Made by a program: the position numbers and the translations under genes. From Nakamurella flavida (lineage in GTDB: Bacteria; Actinomycetota; Actinomycetes; Mycobacteriales; Nakamurellaceae), in NCBI RefSeq assembly GCF_030811475.1, contig NZ_JAUSQV010000001.1, positions 1,387,501 through 1,451,500 on the forward strand: a stretch of DNA of 64,000 bases, given 5' to 3'. Shown here one piece after another: positions 26,419-38,280 of the stretch (positions are counted from its first letter, which is position 1; every line of letters begins with the position of its first letter). The notes beneath the pieces are model-generated. The model saw nothing but the letters and a program-made list of their open reading frames with translations. It searched no databases and was not told the DNA's origin.

Positions 26419-26976
26419 ATGAGCACCCAGCACCCCGACGTGCACGACACTCCCGCCCCGTCGCTGCCCGAGACCGACCCGGCCGGCAACCCCGTTCCGG
26501 CCAGTGCGGCCGGCGGCCCCGTGGCCTACGACCCGACCGGGCCGGACGGCACCGACGCCCCCCTGGTCGAGGGCGAGGACATCGGACCCGAGGCGTCCGG
26601 TTCCGCCGCCGTGGATCTCGACGGGGCCCCCGCCGCATCGACCGAGGGCCCGGACGACCGGGATCTGGTGGACATCCCCGCCATCGAGGTGATCAGTCGG
26701 GCCGCGGTGCTGCTGATGAGCGCGGCGGCCGAGCAGCTCGGGCTGGCCGACGCCGACCCGGACGCCCCCGCCCACCGTGACCTCGACGAGGCGCGGCGAC
26801 TGATCACCGCCCTCGCCGGGCTGATCAGCGCGGCCGCTCCGGACCTCGGCCCGCACGCCGCGGCCTTCCGGGACGGACTGTCCGGGCTGCAGGGCGCCTT
26901 CCGCGAGTACTCCACGCACCCGGACGCCCCCGGCGAGGGACCGGGCGAGAACCTCCGCGTCAGCCGGCGGGGCTGA
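26419..26976 (+). CDS. DUF1844 domain protein
   Basis: Protein of 185 residues. Residues 1-85 are acidic, Pro/Ala/Gly-rich and probably disordered. The C-terminal half is the DUF1844 helical domain: [40 protein letters not shown] and [20 protein letters not shown]. The divergent placement next to infC is familiar in actinobacteria. ATG 26419 has TACCGT seven bases upstream and no clear ribosome site, which points to a leaderless mRNA. The function is unknown. Confidence 0.85.
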   Translation: MSTQHPDVHDTPAPSLPETDPAGNPVPASAAGGPVAYDPTGPDGTDAPLVEGEDIGPEASGSAAVDLDGAPAASTEGPDDRDLVDIPAIEVISRAAVLLMSAAAEQLGLADADPDAPAHRDLDEARRLITALAGLISAAAPDLGPHAAAFRDGLSGLQGAFREYSTHPDAPGEGPGENLRVSRRG

Positions 26977-26987
26977 CCCGGGACCCG

Positions 26988-29468
<2,481 letters not shown>

Positions 29469-29472
<4 letters not shown>

Positions 29473-30095
29473 GCGGAGTCCCGGGCCTGCAGCAGGCGCT
29501 CGACGTACTTGGCGATGACGTCCACCTCGAGGTTGACCCGGTCCCCCACCCGGGCGGCACCCAGGGTGGTGGCCGCGCGGGTCTCCGGGATGACGCCGAC
29601 GGTGAACTCGGCGCCGCCGGGTACGTCCTGCACGGCGACGACCGTGAGCGAGACGCCGTCGATGGTGATGGCGCCCTTGCCGGCCAGGTACCGGGCCAGG
29701 TCCGGGCCGACCGCGAAGCGGAACTCGTCCCAGGCCGGATGGGGCTCGCGGGCGATGATCTCGCCGACCCCGTCCACGTGGCCCTGCACGATGTGGCCGC
29801 CGAGTCGGGTACCGGCGGTGACCGAACGCTCCAGGTTGACCGGGTCGCCCACGCTGCGGCCGCCCAGGGTGGACCGGTGCAGGGTCTCGGCCATCACGTC
29901 GACGGTGAAGGTGTCCGCGCCGCGGTCGACGACCGTCAGGCAGACCCCGGCGACGGCGATCGAGTCACCGTGCCCGGCGTCCGAGGAGACCTTGGGCCCC
30001 CGGACGGTCAACCGTGCGGCCGGCCCGCCGACGTCTCCGTCGACCACCTGCAGGTCGACGATCTCGCCGCGTTCCTCCACGATGCCGGTGAACAT
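29469..30095 (-). CDS. ribE: riboflavin synthase alpha subunit
   Basis: Dismutates two lumazines to riboflavin. The protein has 208 residues made of two similar lumazine-binding repeats. The N-terminal [12 protein letters not shown] is the diagnostic start. Repeat 1 carries [13 protein letters not shown] and [13 protein letters not shown]; repeat 2 carries [15 protein letters not shown] 30095 has GAGGAGAGGA just upstream. It lies 130 bases after rpe; no FMN riboswitch is seen in that gap, and ribD is missing from the usual place beside it. Confidence 0.97.
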
Positions 30096-30225
30096 GCTGG
30101 TCCTCTCCTCGGAACGGCGCGCCGGGCGTCCCACCCGGACCGGCCGGTCCGCTGTCCATTGTCGTCCTGCTGTCGTCGTGCAACGCGCGGTCCGGGCCGG
30201 AGCAGACCGGCCGCAGGTGTGACGG

Positions 30226-30888
30226 TCAGCGCTCGACGGTCCGCCGCAGCGCGCGGACGGCGGCCAGCGGGTCCTGGGCGTCGTAGACGGCCGACCCGGC
30301 GACGAAGCAGTCCGCGCCGGCCTCGGCGGCGATGGCGATGGTGTCGGCGTTGATGCCGCCGTCGACCTGCACGACCACCGTGAGGTGGCCGGTCTGCACC
30401 ATCGTCCGGGCGCGACGGACCTTGTCCATCATCTCGGGCATGAACGACTGCCCGCCGAACCCGGGTTCCACCGTCATGATCAGCAGGGTGTCGTAGTCCC
30501 GCAGCACCTCGACCCAGTCGTCCAGGTCGGTGCCGGGCTTGAGGGACAGCCCCGCCTTCGCCCCGGCCGCCCGCAGGTCCAGGGCCATCGACACCGGATC
30601 GGCGACCGCCTCGGCGTGCACCGTCACGTTGTACGCGCCGGCCTCGGCGAACCCGACGGCCCAGCGATCCGGGTCGTCGATCATCAGGTGGCAGTCCAGC
30701 GGCAGGTCGGTGGCCGCGCGCAGCGACTTCACCACCGGCAGCCCCAGCGTCAGGTTCGGCACGAAGTGGTTGTCCATCACGTCGACGTGCAGCCAGTCCG
30801 CCCCGCCCCCCCCGCTGACGGCCGCCGCCTCGTCGGCCAGGTGGGCGAAGTCCGCGGACAGGATGCTGGGTGCGATCAGGGAAGCCAC
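30226..30888 (-). CDS. rpe: ribulose-phosphate 3-epimerase
   Basis: Pentose phosphate pathway enzyme, TIM barrel, 220 residues. [34 protein letters not shown] (metal-binding HVDVMD), [22 protein letters not shown] and VDGGINADT are all present. GTG 30888 is preferred over the longer frame because TAGGCT ends exactly seven bases before it and no ribosome site is seen, consistent with a leaderless transcript that starts here as well as read-through from rsmB. Confidence 0.96.
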   Translation of the reverse strand: MASLIAPSILSADFAHLADEAAAVSGGGGADWLHVDVMDNHFVPNLTLGLPVVKSLRAATDLPLDCHLMIDDPDRWAVGFAEAGAYNVTVHAEAVADPVSMALDLRAAGAKAGLSLKPGTDLDDWVEVLRDYDTLLIMTVEPGFGGQSFMPEMMDKVRRARTMVQTGHLTVVVQVDGGINADTIAIAAEAGADCFVAGSAVYDAQDPLAAVRALRRTVER

Positions 30889-30901
30889 GCAGGTCAGCCT
30901 A
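30889..30901 (-). promoter_or_regulatory. leaderless promoter of rpe (-10 TAGGCT, 7 bases before GTG)
   Basis: TAGGCT occupies 30901-30896 on the minus strand and the GTG start codon begins at 30888. Transcription starting about seven bases after the -10 would begin at or next to the start codon itself. The same arrangement occurs at several other genes in this window. Confidence 0.5.
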
Positions 30902-30972
30902 GTTCCCACCGCCGACGGCGATCGGTGCGCGCACATCCCCGCCGGCTCGGTCGGCGGGGCTCCCCGCGGCGG

Positions 30973-32403
30973 TCAGCGGCGCCGGAAGAGGGCCAGGAAC
31001 ATCGCGTCGGTGCCGTGCCGGTGCGGCCAGAGCTGCACCGTCGGCCCCGGTCCCAGCTCCGGGACACCCGGCAGCAGGGGTCGGGCGTCCAGCAGCTCGA
31101 GGGTGTCCGGGGCGCGGTCGACCACGCCGGCCGTCTCGGCCAGGTGCGGTGAGCAGGTGACGTACCCCACCACCCCGCCCGGCCGGACCAGCCGTGCCGC
31201 CGAGGCCAGCAGCTCGCGCTGCAGGGTCACCAGCGGGGCCACGTCGCCCTGCTGCCGACGCCACCGGGCCTCGGGGCGGCGGCGCAGGGCGCCCAGCCCG
31301 GTGCACGGCGCGTCCAGCAGCACGCGGTCGTAGCCGCCGGCCAGCCCGGGATCACGGCCGTCGGCGACGTGCACGTCGACCGGCAGGCCCGCGGTGGCCT
31401 GGCGGACCAGCTTCGCGCGGTGCGCAGCCGGCTCGACGGCGTCCAACCGGGCACCCCGCTGCGCCGCCAGACCACCGAGCAGGGCGGCCTTGCCCCCGGG
31501 GCCGGCCGCGAGATCGAGCCAGCGCACGTCGGGTCCGTCCAGCGGCGCGGCGGCCAGCGCGGCGGCGACCAGCTGGGACCCCTCGTCCTGCACTCCGGCC
31601 CGGCCGTCGGCGACCGCCGGGATCCCTCCCGGGTCGCCGGACGACAGCACCACGCCGTACCGCGAGAAGCGGGTCGGCTCACCGCCGCTCATCGCGGCCA
31701 GCTCGTCACGCTCCAGCACCCCGGGCCGGACGACCAGGTGGACCGGCGGAGCTCCCTCGTCGGCCGCCAGGGCCCGGGCCAGCTCGGACTCCTCGCCCCC
31801 GTCGAGCGCGGTGGCGCCGAGCGCGTCGGCCAGCGCGCTGGTGATCCACAGCGGGTGGGCGGTGGCCAACGACAGGTGACCCAGCGGATCCTCGTCGGCG
31901 TCCGGGGCCAGCCGGTCCACCCAGGTGGCCAGGTCCGCCTCGGACACGCGGCGCAGCACGGCGTTGACATAGCCCGCACCGCCGGGCTTCTCGCTCGCGC
32001 GGACCAGGTCGACGGTGGCCGAGACGGCGGCGTGCGGCGGGATGCGCGTCTTGAGCAACTGATAGGCCCCGAGGCGCAGGGCGTCCTGGACGATGCCGTC
32101 CAGCTCGCCCAGCGGCCGGTTGCCGGCGGCCCCGGTGATGGCGTCCAGCTGACCCAGCGACCGGCACGTGCCGTAGGCCAGCTCGGTGGCCAGACCGGCG
32201 TCCCGGCCACTGAGCTTCGCCTCGCGCAACAACCGCGGGAGCACCAGGTTGGCGTAGGCGCCGTCCTGGCGTACCGCGGTCAGCACGTCCAGGGCGACCT
32301 GGCGGGCCGGGTCGGACACCGGCGGGCGCTGGCCCTGCGGACGGCGCGGCGGGCCGGACGGGTCGCGGCGGCGGCCGGTGGAACGGGCGGGTCCCGGGCT
32401 CAT
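30973..32403 (-). CDS. rsmB: 16S rRNA (cytosine-967 C5)-methyltransferase RsmB family
   Basis: Protein of 476 residues. An N-terminal NusB-like RNA-binding domain (residues 35-165, DPARQVALDVLTAVRQDGAY) is joined to a C-terminal SAM-dependent methylase. DLAAGPGGKAALLGGLA is the SAM loop, LLDAPCTGLGALRRRPEARW carries one catalytic cysteine, and YVTCSPHLAET the other. ATG 32403 overlaps the fmt stop by four bases; fmt-rsmB coupling is widespread. Confidence 0.95.
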   Translation of the reverse strand: MSPGPARSTGRRRDPSGPPRRPQGQRPPVSDPARQVALDVLTAVRQDGAYANLVLPRLLREAKLSGRDAGLATELAYGTCRSLGQLDAITGAAGNRPLGELDGIVQDALRLGAYQLLKTRIPPHAAVSATVDLVRASEKPGGAGYVNAVLRRVSEADLATWVDRLAPDADEDPLGHLSLATAHPLWITSALADALGATALDGGEESELARALAADEGAPPVHLVVRPGVLERDELAAMSGGEPTRFSRYGVVLSSGDPGGIPAVADGRAGVQDEGSQLVAAALAAAPLDGPDVRWLDLAAGPGGKAALLGGLAAQRGARLDAVEPAAHRAKLVRQATAGLPVDVHVADGRDPGLAGGYDRVLLDAPCTGLGALRRRPEARWRRQQGDVAPLVTLQRELLASAARLVRPGGVVGYVTCSPHLAETAGVVDRAPDTLELLDARPLLPGVPELGPGPTVQLWPHRHGTDAMFLALFRRR

Positions 32404-33428
32404 CGCTCGGACACCCCGGCCGGCAGGGCCTGCGCGCCGGCACCGCTGCCGTCGTCGCGGACGGCGGCGGGCCCGAGGAGCGGCAAGACCTGTTCGTCGG
32501 CCTGTGGGCCGAACCGGTCGTCGGCGCCCGGCCGGGTCCCCCGGGCCCAGTCGGCCGCGGCCATCGGGCGGCGGCCCGGGGCGGTCACCGTGCCCAGCAC
32601 GACGTCGGTGGTCCCCGTCCCGACCCGGACCTCGCGCTTGCCCGCCGCGATGGCCCCGGGCGGCAGGGTGTCGGAGTCGGTGACCCGCACCGGACCGAGA
32701 CCCAGCCGGCCCCAGGACGACTCGGTCCAGGCCCCGGGATCCGGGGTCAGGGCGCGGATGTGCCGGTCGACCCCGAGGGCGGGCACCTGCCAGTCGACCT
32801 GCGCGTCGGCGACGGTGATCTTGTGGGTCAGGGTGACCGTGTCCAGGCGTTGCTCCACGGGCTGCAGGGAACCGTCGGCGATGCCGTCGAGGGTGGCCAC
32901 CAGCAGCCCCGCACCGGACCGGGACAGCCGCTCCAGCAGATCCCCCGCGGTGTCGTGCGGCCCGATGGCCTCGGTCACCGCACCGAAGACGGGACCGGTG
33001 TCCAGACCTTCCTCCAGCCGGAACGTGCTCGCCCCGGTGACGTCGTCGCCGTACCGGACGGCGGACTGGACCGGGGAGGCCCCCCGCCACGCCGGCAGCA
33101 GCGAGAAGTGCAGGTTGACCCACCCGTGGACGGGGACGTCCAGCACCGGGCGGGGCAGCAGACCGCCGTAGGCGACGATCGCCCCGGCCTGCGGGGCGAT
33201 CTCCGTCAGGCGCCGCAGGAACTCCGGATCGCGGGACGTCCGGGGCTGCAGCAGCTCGAGCCCGGCCTCCCGGGCGACCTCGGCGACGGGCGAACCCTGC
33301 AGGGTGCGACCACGACCGACCGGAGCATCGGGGCGGGTGAGCACCGCGGCCACCTCGTGGCCGGAAGCCAGCAGCGCGGTGAGCGACGGGACCGCGGCCT
33401 GCGGTGTGCCGGCGAAGACGATCCTCAG
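32400..33428 (-). CDS. fmt: methionyl-tRNA formyltransferase, probable CTG start
   Basis: Formylates initiator Met-tRNA using formyl-THF. The protein has 342 residues. RIVFAGTPQAAVPSLTALLA at the N-terminus, the folate-binding HGWVNLHFSLLPAWRGASPV stretch and SAVRYGDDVTGASTFRLEEG are typical. No ATG or GTG occurs at the conserved start. CTG at 33428, six bases after GAGGAG (33440-33435), aligns exactly with the usual initiator of (M)RIVFAGTP. Longer in-frame starts upstream would add about 80 unconserved, low-complexity residues. A possible -10 (TAGACT, 33532-33527) would lie inside such an extension, further supporting the short form. Confidence 0.95.
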   Translation of the reverse strand: MRIVFAGTPQAAVPSLTALLASGHEVAAVLTRPDAPVGRGRTLQGSPVAEVAREAGLELLQPRTSRDPEFLRRLTEIAPQAGAIVAYGGLLPRPVLDVPVHGWVNLHFSLLPAWRGASPVQSAVRYGDDVTGASTFRLEEGLDTGPVFGAVTEAIGPHDTAGDLLERLSRSGAGLLVATLDGIADGSLQPVEQRLDTVTLTHKITVADAQVDWQVPALGVDRHIRALTPDPGAWTESSWGRLGLGPVRVTDSDTLPPGAIAAGKREVRVGTGTTDVVLGTVTAPGRRPMAAADWARGTRPGADDRFGPQADEQVLPLLGPAAVRDDGSGAGAQALPAGVSER

Positions 33429-33526
33429 GGCGAACTCCTCGATCGGCGGCGGACGCCGTCGCGCCGGACGGGCGGACGCCGAGGTACCGGGGCGGACCGG
33501 GACGGACGCCCGGGCAGGTCGGGGAC

Positions 33527-33532
33527 AGTCTA
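33527..33532 (-). promoter_or_regulatory. possible -10 element for fmt-rsmB
   Basis: TAGACT on the minus strand in the 312-base divergent gap between fmt and the acetyltransferase, about 100 bases before the fmt start. No clear -35 is seen. The remainder of the gap is GC-rich with no other recognised feature. Confidence 0.35.
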
Positions 33533-33740
33533 CGAACCCCGAGCGGCGCCGCGCACCGGACGACGGCCCCGGACCGGTGGACGGCACCGAGCCGGCGCGC
33601 GCGACGCGTCCTGCACCGAGGACAGGGTGCACGCCACCCCCGGTACCGTCGGGCCCGCCCGGATCCCCGGTCACCCCCGCCCCTCGCCGGGCACCCCGGC
33701 CGCCGGCCGGTCACCCGGCGGCCCCGCACCGGAGGTGCAC

Positions 33741-34367
33741 ATGGCCCACGCTCCCGACGGCCGGCCCCTGCACGGCGCCCACGTCCACCTCGACCGCGTC
33801 GTCGAGGACGACGTGCCCGGCATGCTCGACGCACTGGGTGATCCGCGCGTCTGGGCCGCCGGTCTGGGCGGCGGGCCGACAGGACAGCCCCGGGACGCCG
33901 CCGCGATGCACCGGTGGCTCGGCCTGGACGACCCGGGCGACCGGGTGGCCTACGCGGTGCGCCTGGCCGTCGACTCCCCGCTCGGCCCGGCCGGCCGCAT
34001 CGTGGGCACCACGTCCCTCAACGAGACCGTGCTCGCCGACGAGCGGGCCCACCTGGGCTGGACCGGGTACAGCCCGGACGTGTGGGGCTCGGTGGTGAAC
34101 CCGGAGTGCAAGCTCCTGCTGCTCGGGCACGCGTTCGAGGACTGCGGGCTGGGCCGGATCAAGATCCAGTGCGACAGCGCCAACCCCCGGTCCGCCGCGG
34201 CGATCGCCCGCCTCGGGGCGACCCGGGAAGGCGTGCTGCGCCGCCACAAGCGCCGCGCCGACGGCTCCTTCCGCGACACGATCCTGTTCTCCGTGGTCGT
34301 GCAGGAGTGGCCGCAGGTCCGCGACGGCCTGCGGGCGCGGTTGGCCGGGGGCCGGCCGACCTCCTGA
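33741..34367 (+). CDS. GNAT family acetyltransferase (RimJ/RimL-like)
   Basis: Protein of 208 residues with the N-acetyltransferase fold. HLDRVVEDDVPGMLDALGDP at the start, RIVGTTSLNETVLADERAHL then GWTGYSPDVWGSVVNPECKL, and the acetyl-CoA region KIQCDSANPRSAAAIARLGA followed by TREGVLRRHKRRADG. This R-S-A-I-x-x-L-G-x-x-E-G-x-L-R pattern is that of RimJ/L-type enzymes acting on protein N-termini or small amines. ATG 33741 has CGGAGG six bases upstream. It is divergent from fmt and convergent with priA. The substrate is unknown. Confidence 0.88.
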   Translation: MAHAPDGRPLHGAHVHLDRVVEDDVPGMLDALGDPRVWAAGLGGGPTGQPRDAAAMHRWLGLDDPGDRVAYAVRLAVDSPLGPAGRIVGTTSLNETVLADERAHLGWTGYSPDVWGSVVNPECKLLLLGHAFEDCGLGRIKIQCDSANPRSAAAIARLGATREGVLRRHKRRADGSFRDTILFSVVVQEWPQVRDGLRARLAGGRPTS

Positions 34368-34389
34368 TCCGCACGTGGTGACCGTTCGA

Positions 34390-34409
34390 CACCTGTTGTC
34401 GTGCAGGTG
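34390..34409. terminator. hairpin between convergent acetyltransferase and priA genes
   Basis: CACCTG, an 8-base loop, CAGGTG, centred in the 74-base gap between the two convergent stops. It may act in both directions. The stem is short, so the call is tentative. Confidence 0.4.
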
Positions 34410-34441
34410 GTCTCCGGCTCATCGGAGCACCGGCCCGTCGG

Positions 34442-36730
34442 TCAGAGCAGATCGAGCGGATCGACCCGGACCCGCACCGGGGTGCTCTCCCGGCGGGCCG
34501 ACCGCAGCGCGGCGACCGCGCGCAGGGCCGCGGTCAGCGCATGCCGGTCGGCCAGCGGAGCACGGACCAGCGCCCGCACCGCCGGGCCGCCCTCCCCGTC
34601 GTCGTCACCGGATCCGGGCCGACGGCCGTAGCCGATCTCGTCCAACGGCACCGGCCCGAGCACCTCCGCGGATTCCGGCAGCCCGACGTCGTCGAGCCAC
34701 CCCAGCACCGCCTCCTCGGCCCCCTGCACGGCGGCCGTCCACACCGCGGGCGGGAACCCCAGCTCCCGGCGGGCGGCCAGCTCGGTGTCCGCGTGGCCGG
34801 CCGGGTCCCAGCGGATGACGGCCTGGACGGCGGCCAGGGCCATGTCCGCCCCGATGACCACCCGGCCACCGGCCGCCGCCGGGCGGACCAGGGCCGCCGC
34901 GGCGAGCCACCGGCGGACCGTCTCCTCCCCCGCACGCAGATCGGGTCGACCGAGCAGGGCGTTGCCGTCCAGCAGCAGGGCCGCCCCGTACCCGTCCGGC
35001 GGGCGGGGTTCGGCGCCCGGGGTGGCGATGACCAGGGCGGCTTCGGGACCGACCTCGATGCGGACCGCGTCACCGGCCGAGGTGATCACCGGGACGTTCG
35101 GGAACGCTCGACCCAGTTCCTCCGCGGTGCGGCGGGCCCCGGCCACCACCGCTCGCAGCCGTTCCCCACCGCAGGCCGGGCAGCGGAACCGAGCCTCCGG
35201 GGTGCCGCACCACCGGCAGGCGGGGATCCCGGAGGCGCCGGTGACGCCCAGCGGCCCGGCGCAGCGGCGGCAGTGGGCGGGCCGGCGACAGGTCTCGCAG
35301 GCCAGCGCGGGCTGGTAGCCCCGCCGGGGCACCTGCACCAGGACCGGGGCGCCGGCCCGGAGCGAGGCGCGGGCCGCGTCGAAGGCGGCCGGGGTGAGCC
35401 GGGCCCGGGCGGCCGCCGAGTCGGCGCCGCGGGCGTAGTCGTCGCCCGCCGCCTCGATGCGCGGCATCCGCTCCCGGACGACGGCGCGCGGTGCGGCCAC
35501 GGACTGCGCCCACCCCGAGTCGACCAGCAGGGCCGCCTCGGTCGTCCGGTTGAACCCGCCGACGAGCAGCGCGCACGGCCCGGCCACGGATCGCAGCATC
35601 GCCACCTCCCGGGCATGGGGGTAGGGCGCCCGGGGTTCGGCGAGGGACTCGTCCCCGTCGTCGAACACGGCGACCACGGCCAGATCGACGACGGGGGCGA
35701 AGGCGGCGCCCCGGGTGCCCGCCACCACCCGCGCCGCACCCCGCCGGATGCGCAGGAACCGCCGGTACCGCTCCGCGGGGCCGAGGTCCGCGGAAAGGGT
35801 GACGAAGTCCTCGGCCGGCAACACCGCGGCCAGGGCGGCGTCCAGGGCGGTCAGGTCACGGGCGTCCGGCACCAGCAGCAGGGCGCCGCGGCCCGCCCGG
35901 TGGGCGGTCAGTGCCAGCTCGGCCAGCCGCTCCGCCCACCGCTCCCCCGGCAGCGCCTGCCACACCGCCCGGGCCGGCCGACCCTGCCCGACGGCCCGGA
36001 GGAACGTGGGCCCGTACGTGTACGGCGCCCAGCCGGCTGCGGGGTCCGCCGGTCCGGGGGTGCCGGATCCCGGCTGCTCGGCCGCCGGGGCAGCGGCCGA
36101 CGGTGAGCGGGCCTCCCCGGGCACGGACGGCACGGCGGTCACGGGCGGGGCCGGGGCCGGGGCCGGGGCGGATCCGGCCGCGTCGGGAACGGCGGCGGTC
36201 ACCGGGCGGCCCGTGTCGGGGACGGGCATCGGCTGGGCCTCGACCCGGGCGTGCCGTGGGGGGACGGCGAGGCGGAGGACGTCGGACAGGGTTCCGGCGT
36301 AGCGGTCGGCGACCGCCCGGGCCAGTGCGGCGACCTCCGGGGACAGCACCGGTTCCGCCGACACCACCCGGTCCAGGAACCCCAACCGGCCGGTGTGCTC
36401 GGAGGCGCCGGCCCGGTCCAGCACCAGCCCGTTGACCAGCCGGCCGGCGAAGCGCACCCGGACCCGGACGCCGGGCCGGGCGTCCGCGTCCTGGGTGGCG
36501 TCGACCAGGTAGTCGAAGGGACGGTCCAGGTGGGCGAGCGGCATGTCCACCGCGACCCGGGCCACCGGGAGGTGGTCGGCTGCCGACCGGGCCCCGGCGT
36601 CCCTCCGCGGCGAACGTGCCGCCGGAGCGGCCGCCCGTCCCGGCGGCCGCGGGGTGGCCGCCGGTGCGGGACCGGTCACGGCCGGGGCGGTCGGGACGGG
36701 CGCCGGGGTGGCGGCCTGCTCGGTCATCAC
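34442..36730 (-). CDS. priA: PriA-like primosomal protein N', degenerate helicase
   Basis: Protein of 762 residues in the usual place after metK. The N-terminal DNA-binding domain is recognisable (VARVAVDMPLAHLDRPFDYL, GVRVRVRFAGRLVNGLVL). The zinc-binding part has paired cysteines in CETCRRPAHCRRCAGP, CRWCGTPEARFRCPAC. The ATPase core is degenerate: no GxGKT Walker A is present, where HRAGRGALLLVPDARDL stands instead, and the Walker B/DEAH position reads FDDGDESLAEPRAPYPHARE. A Pro/Ala-rich linker of about 60 residues separates the halves. GTG 36730 and ATG 36727 are adjacent possible starts. It is probably a non-helicase PriA relative, as annotated in other actinobacteria. Confidence 0.88.
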   Translation of the reverse strand: MMTEQAATPAPVPTAPAVTGPAPAATPRPPGRAAAPAARSPRRDAGARSAADHLPVARVAVDMPLAHLDRPFDYLVDATQDADARPGVRVRVRFAGRLVNGLVLDRAGASEHTGRLGFLDRVVSAEPVLSPEVAALARAVADRYAGTLSDVLRLAVPPRHARVEAQPMPVPDTGRPVTAAVPDAAGSAPAPAPAPPVTAVPSVPGEARSPSAAAPAAEQPGSGTPGPADPAAGWAPYTYGPTFLRAVGQGRPARAVWQALPGERWAERLAELALTAHRAGRGALLLVPDARDLTALDAALAAVLPAEDFVTLSADLGPAERYRRFLRIRRGAARVVAGTRGAAFAPVVDLAVVAVFDDGDESLAEPRAPYPHAREVAMLRSVAGPCALLVGGFNRTTEAALLVDSGWAQSVAAPRAVVRERMPRIEAAGDDYARGADSAAARARLTPAAFDAARASLRAGAPVLVQVPRRGYQPALACETCRRPAHCRRCAGPLGVTGASGIPACRWCGTPEARFRCPACGGERLRAVVAGARRTAEELGRAFPNVPVITSAGDAVRIEVGPEAALVIATPGAEPRPPDGYGAALLLDGNALLGRPDLRAGEETVRRWLAAAALVRPAAAGGRVVIGADMALAAVQAVIRWDPAGHADTELAARRELGFPPAVWTAAVQGAEEAVLGWLDDVGLPESAEVLGPVPLDEIGYGRRPGSGDDDGEGGPAVRALVRAPLADRHALTAALRAVAALRSARRESTPVRVRVDPLDLL

Positions 36731-36820
36731 GCACCCGTCCTGGTCCGAGGGCCGGGCGGTCCGGCGAGGACCTGTCTACCCCGCACCACCGACGCCGCCC
36801 TCGGGGACCGGATGCTCGTC

Positions 36821-36875
36821 ACGCACTCGACCGGCGGTACGAACTCGACGCGACACGCACTCGACGGGCGGCACG
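36821..36875. repeat. two imperfect 21-bp direct repeats between metK and priA
   Basis: Copies at 36821-36841 and 36855-36875 share ACGCACTCGAC-GGGCGG-type sequence with three differences and start 34 bp apart, about three helical turns. A partial third copy (ACTCGACG) lies between them. They sit upstream of priA, so could be operator half-sites. Otherwise the 250-base gap has no recognised feature. Confidence 0.3.
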
Positions 36876-36979
36876 CACCCGGCAGCCGCCGTCGTCGGAC
36901 CCCGTCCAGGACGGGAACAGCCTCCGTCGCGAGGGGACCCGCACGCCGCACCCGGGCGTCCACACCCGGCAGCGGGCGG

Positions 36980-38173
36980 TCAGAAGCCGAGGACCGACTT
37001 CAGGGCCTCGGCGCGGTCGACGCGCTCCCACGGCAGGTCCACGTCGGTCCGTCCGAAGTGGCCGTAGGCGGCGGTGGCCGCGTAGATGGGGCGCTTGAGA
37101 TCCAGGTCGCGGATGATCGCCGCCGGACGCAGGTCGAACACCTCGCGGATGGCCTGGGCGATCTTGTCCGGGTCGACCTGCTCGGTGCCGAAGGTCTCCA
37201 CGAACAGACCGACCGGGGACGCCTTGCCGATGGCGTAGGCGACCTGCACCTCGATGCGGTCGGCCAGCCCGGCGGCCACCGCGTTCTTGGCCACCCAGCG
37301 CATGGCGTAGGCGGCGGACCGGTCGACCTTGGACGGGTCCTTGCCGGAGAACGCGCCGCCTCCGTGACGGGCCATGCCGCCGTAGGTGTCGACGATGATC
37401 TTCCGGCCGGTGAGCCCGGCGTCGCCCATGGGCCCGCCGATGACGAAGCGGCCGGTCGGGTTGACCAGCAGGCGGTAGTCCGACACGTCGATGCCGAGGC
37501 TCTCGAGCTGCGGCTGGACGACCTGCTCCCGCACGTCGACGGCCAGCAGGGTCTCCAGGTGCACGTCCTCGGCGTGCTGGCTGGACACCACCACGGTGTC
37601 CAGCCGGACCGGACGGTCACCCACGTACTCGATCGTGACCTGGGTCTTGCCGTCCGGGCGCAGGTACGGCACCGCGCCGGACTTGCGGACCTCGCTGAGC
37701 GAGCGGGCCAGACGGTGGGCCAGCGCGATGGGCAGCGGCATCAGCTCGGGGGTGTCGGTGCAGGCGTACCCGAACATCAGGCCCTGATCGCCGGCGCCCT
37801 GCTGCTCGAGCAGGTCGACGTTGCCGTCCACCCGGGACTCGTAGGCCGTGTCCACGCCCTGCGCGATGTCCGGGGACTGGGCGCCGATGGCGACGTTGAC
37901 CCCGCAGGAGGACCCGTCGAAACCCTTGGCCGACGAGTCGTATCCGATGGCCAGGACGGTTTCCCGGACGATCGTGGGGATGTCGGCGTAGGCGGTGGTG
38001 GTGACCTCGCCGGCGACGTGCACCTGTCCGGTGGTCACCATCGTCTCCACCGCGACGCGGCTCTCCGGGTCCTGCCGCAGCAGCTCGTCCAGGATGGCGT
38101 CGCTGATCGCGTCGCAGATCTTGTCCGGGTGGCCTTCGGTGACGGACTCGGAGGTGAACAGGCGGGACGTCAC
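36980..38173 (-). CDS. metK: S-adenosylmethionine synthetase
   Basis: Makes SAM from methionine and ATP. The protein has 397 residues. [20 protein letters not shown] (ATP-site HPDK), [12 protein letters not shown] and the signature [20 protein letters not shown] are complete. GTG 38173 is preceded by GAGGAG at eight bases and matches the normal family start, so the longer upstream frame is rejected. It is downstream of coaBC by about 200 bases with its own likely promoter and a leader hairpin, but without a recognisable SAM riboswitch. Confidence 0.98.
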   Translation of the reverse strand: MTSRLFTSESVTEGHPDKICDAISDAILDELLRQDPESRVAVETMVTTGQVHVAGEVTTTAYADIPTIVRETVLAIGYDSSAKGFDGSSCGVNVAIGAQSPDIAQGVDTAYESRVDGNVDLLEQQGAGDQGLMFGYACTDTPELMPLPIALAHRLARSLSEVRKSGAVPYLRPDGKTQVTIEYVGDRPVRLDTVVVSSQHAEDVHLETLLAVDVREQVVQPQLESLGIDVSDYRLLVNPTGRFVIGGPMGDAGLTGRKIIVDTYGGMARHGGGAFSGKDPSKVDRSAAYAMRWVAKNAVAAGLADRIEVQVAYAIGKASPVGLFVETFGTEQVDPDKIAQAIREVFDLRPAAIIRDLDLKRPIYAATAAYGHFGRTDVDLPWERVDRAEALKSVLGF

Positions 38174-38252
38174 GATGGGTCTCCTCACGGCTGCGGACAG
38201 CACAGCGCTGCACCGCCCGGCGCACCGGAGGGGCGGGCGGATGATCGAACAC

Positions 38253-38280
38253 GGTGCCGGCGGACTTCCGGGCCGGCACC
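38253..38280 (-). promoter_or_regulatory. stem-loop in the metK leader
   Basis: Perfect 9-bp arms GGTGCCGGC / GCCGGCACC with a 10-base loop, 80 bases before the metK start. A TACAGT hexamer at 38306-38301 could be the -10, which would place the hairpin inside the untranslated leader. It might equally be a terminator for coaBC. Confidence 0.4.

Noticed and set aside
30096-30225. Possible FMN riboswitch before ribE
   Set aside because: The conserved FMN aptamer sequences are not visible, and the gap is too short and lacks the expected pairing pattern.
30973-33834. A 953-codon frame joining rsmB to upstream sequence
   Set aside because: The region upstream of ATG 32403 is a shifted frame of fmt; the ATGA overlap with the fmt stop sets the real rsmB start.
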